DNA of 32,679 nucleotides from Candidatus Sigynarchaeota archaeon (GTDB lineage: Archaea; Asgardarchaeota; Lokiarchaeia; Sigynarchaeales; Sigynarchaeaceae). Where the stretch lies: positions 1-32,679 of the forward strand of contig JAUQYW010000720.1 of assembly GCA_030587525.1 (NCBI GenBank), given 5' to 3'. Shown piece by piece: positions 31,108 to 32,679 of the stretch (positions within the stretch are counted from its first letter, which is position 1; each line of letters begins with the position of its first letter). A program made the translations under genes and the position numbers. The notes under the pieces were generated by a model, which saw nothing but the letters and a program-made list of their open reading frames with translations, had not been told where the DNA came from and made no database searches.

Positions 31108-32679
31108 ATGAACGCCAAGCAAACAAAAATCGTGGTTGGAATCATCTGGATCGGGCTGCTTTTCGTCGGTGGAACCAACGTCATGAATTACGCCGTGAAA
31201 ATCACGACCCTTGCCGATATCAGCGCCGGGACGCCGTTTCAAAAGGGCATGAGCTTCACAGTGTGGGCCAATTCGTCGTTCAACACGACCCAAGCAAGGC
31301 AAGAGCTGGCCGAGATCCGTTCCATCGGTGTTGACTGGGTCGCGATTAATCATTGGTATTACCAGGACTATTTGAACAGCACGGTCATCAAAAGGGGGAG
31401 CTTGAGCAGCGATAGCTTCGCAAACATGACATCTTGCTTCCAATATGCACGGTCGATAGGGCTGCACGTTTTGTATAAGCCGATGCTGAACCTGGCTAAG
31501 ACTTACGATTGGAGGAGTTATATAATTTATACACCTGATTGGATGGGCAACTACACAGCGTGGATGGTGGAAAATGCGAAAGCTGCGGAGGCCGGTGGCG
31601 TGGAAATCTTGTCTATCGGCTGCGAGATGGGCAACATGCAAGTGCATTCCGACGGCGTGCGCAGCATGATCGCTGCCATTCGAGCCGTGTTCAGCGGGAA
31701 GCTCACGTATTCTGCCAACCACGATAGCTACACGTTCATCGACTGGTACGACGCCATCGACATCATCGGCATCAGCATGTACACGATGATGTCCATAACT
31801 TGGAATCCAACTATCTTGGATTTAAAGACAGTCTGGGATGGTATCTATTATGAGCTCGAGGAACTCGCCTTGAAATGGAACCGCCCGGTTGAATTCACCG
31901 AAATCGGCATCCAGGCACGCGATGGCTCCAGCATGATACCAAACGACAACCAGCTTTCCCTGGTGCGAGACGTGGACGAGATGGCAAATTATTACTTATC
32001 CTTGTTCCAATCGAAGATCTGGACGGCCCCCTGGTTCAAGGGCGCGCACTGGTGGATTTGGGATGATCAAGATCCTGAAATAAATCCAAATTTGGATAGT
32101 TTTAACCCAATCCTCCTCAAGGACCTCATCCAGGCCGAGTACACCAAGGAACACGTGGTAGAGCCTCCAACCTTACGGCTGCTGACTATGGTGGCGCCGC
32201 TCGTGTCGATATGCGTGGTGCTCGTCCTGCTCGTCTGGCGCGCGGGCGGAGTATTACCCGGCGACGCGGTGGGCTTCGGCAAGAAGCAAAAGCTCGCCCG
32301 AAACGCGATGCTAGCGGTTAATACCGGGGGCGAGGGGAACCGGAACGACATCTCGTTCGGCATACTGGCCGGGTGTGTTATTGCCAACATCACGACGAGC
32401 TTGACCATCAACGTGTATGGCGTGATTTATAAATCATTTTCCTACTCCATCATCTTGGGTCTGTCGACCACGGAAACTCTTATCACGTTTGGCGGGCTAT
32501 TATTGGCAGGTATCGTCGCCGGCTTGATCTTGCTGCGGTGGTTTCCCCGGCATGCGCTCCTGGTCGCGTTTTGCTTGCTGCTGTTCTATCCGTTCCTGTC
32601 AATCGGGAACCCCATCCAGACCATTTTCGTGAAGACGCTGTTCGACTTGCTGGTATTGTTCTTGCTGGTAGGCGCGCTC
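31108..32679 (+). CDS. Membrane-bound GH113-like glycoside hydrolase with polytopic C-terminus (3' end cut by window)
   Basis: At least 524 residues are visible and the frame is open at the edge. A signal anchor (8-28) precedes an extracytoplasmic (beta/alpha)8 domain (about 45-345) that starts KGMSFTVWANSSF and continues LAEIRSIGVDWVAINHWYYQ, the pattern of GH113 beta-mannanase-like enzymes. Candidate acid/base E173 lies in SIGCEMGN after strand 4, and candidate nucleophile E265 in VEFTEIGIQ at strand 7; the WWIWDD end of strand 8 (315-320) also fits. After the barrel come a membrane helix (357-378), a cytoplasmic segment, and at least four more helices. A catalytic domain fused to a polytopic region is unusual and suggests a role in assembling or trimming surface glycans at the membrane. 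The start ATG has gagg upstream, and a TATA-like ttattttaac lies at 31016-31025. Confidence 0.78.
   Translation, partial: MNAKQTKIVVGIIWIGLLFVGGTNVMNYAVKITTLADISAGTPFQKGMSFTVWANSSFNTTQARQELAEIRSIGVDWVAINHWYYQDYLNSTVIKRGSLSSDSFANMTSCFQYARSIGLHVLYKPMLNLAKTYDWRSYIIYTPDWMGNYTAWMVENAKAAEAGGVEILSIGCEMGNMQVHSDGVRSMIAAIRAVFSGKLTYSANHDSYTFIDWYDAIDIIGISMYTMMSITWNPTILDLKTVWDGIYYELEELALKWNRPVEFTEIGIQARDGSSMIPNDNQLSLVRDVDEMANYYLSLFQSKIWTAPWFKGAHWWIWDDQDPEINPNLDSFNPILLKDLIQAEYTKEHVVEPPTLRLLTMVAPLVSICVVLVLLVWRAGGVLPGDAVGFGKKQKLARNAMLAVNTGGEGNRNDISFGILAGCVIANITTSLTINVYGVIYKSFSYSIILGLSTTETLITFGGLLLAGIVAGLILLRWFPRHALLVAFCLLLFYPFLSIGNPIQTIFVKTLFDLLVLFLLVGAL

Overview
The window looks like chromosomal DNA of an archaeon. 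The evidence is TATA-like boxes (TTTAAA/TTATAT type) upstream of many starts, at least two starts that look leaderless, T-run terminators without strong hairpins, GGTGA/GGAGTGAT Shine-Dalgarno motifs, an archaeal Ogg2-type 8-oxoguanine glycosylase, and large Asn-rich surface proteins carrying many N-X-S/T sequons and ending in one membrane helix. The mix of NosD/PKD and beta-propeller surface proteins, 2-hydroxyacyl-CoA dehydratase subunits and Fe-S proteins would suit an anaerobic Asgard-type archaeon. That placement is inference: no rRNA or other marker gene is present.

Layout. 1-1093: the end of an MFS transporter gene split by an in-frame TAA. 1255-4965: a giant parallel beta-helix/PKD surface protein. 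5127-8708: a four-gene operon in which every gene overlaps the next by 4 bases (alpha/alpha-toroid protein, two-helix membrane protein, two 2-hydroxyacyl-CoA dehydratase-type subunits). 8860-14884: two tandem paralogous surface beta-propeller proteins with charged Ala/Lys/Glu cytoplasmic tails. They arose by a ~3.15 kb tandem duplication that carried along the last ~21 codons of the dehydratase gene, still readable at 11798-11863. 14945-15351 (minus): a decayed ParE/RelE toxin-antitoxin pair, with a nonsense codon in the antitoxin and an internal deletion in the toxin. 15548-15853 (minus): a small Cys-rich protein. 15986-17410: an Ogg2 glycosylase and a membrane-anchored M23-like protein.

17476-26880 is a run of seven minus-strand genes. 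In transcription order they are a KpsF-like SIS isomerase, a DUF4037 nucleotidyltransferase-like protein, a SAM methyltransferase, an Fe-S protein with two ferredoxin clusters and an extra Cys cluster, an exported beta-propeller, a phytoene-desaturase-like FAD oxidoreductase, and a GH20/GH67-like glycoside hydrolase. Some spacings are operon-like (3 to 35 bases), but internal promoters are likely.

26974-29443 (plus): a threonine-synthase-like PLP enzyme, RidA and a DUF998 membrane protein. 29471-30925 (minus): a complete MFS transporter. 31108 to the window end (plus): a membrane-bound GH113-like enzyme with a polytopic C-terminus, cut by the window edge.

Themes are cell-surface and carbohydrate proteins, Fe-S/radical-type acyl-CoA chemistry, and visible genome remodelling (duplication with a passenger fragment, a decayed toxin-antitoxin pair, an interrupted transporter). 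No tRNA, rRNA, CRISPR array or intact insertion sequence was recognised.
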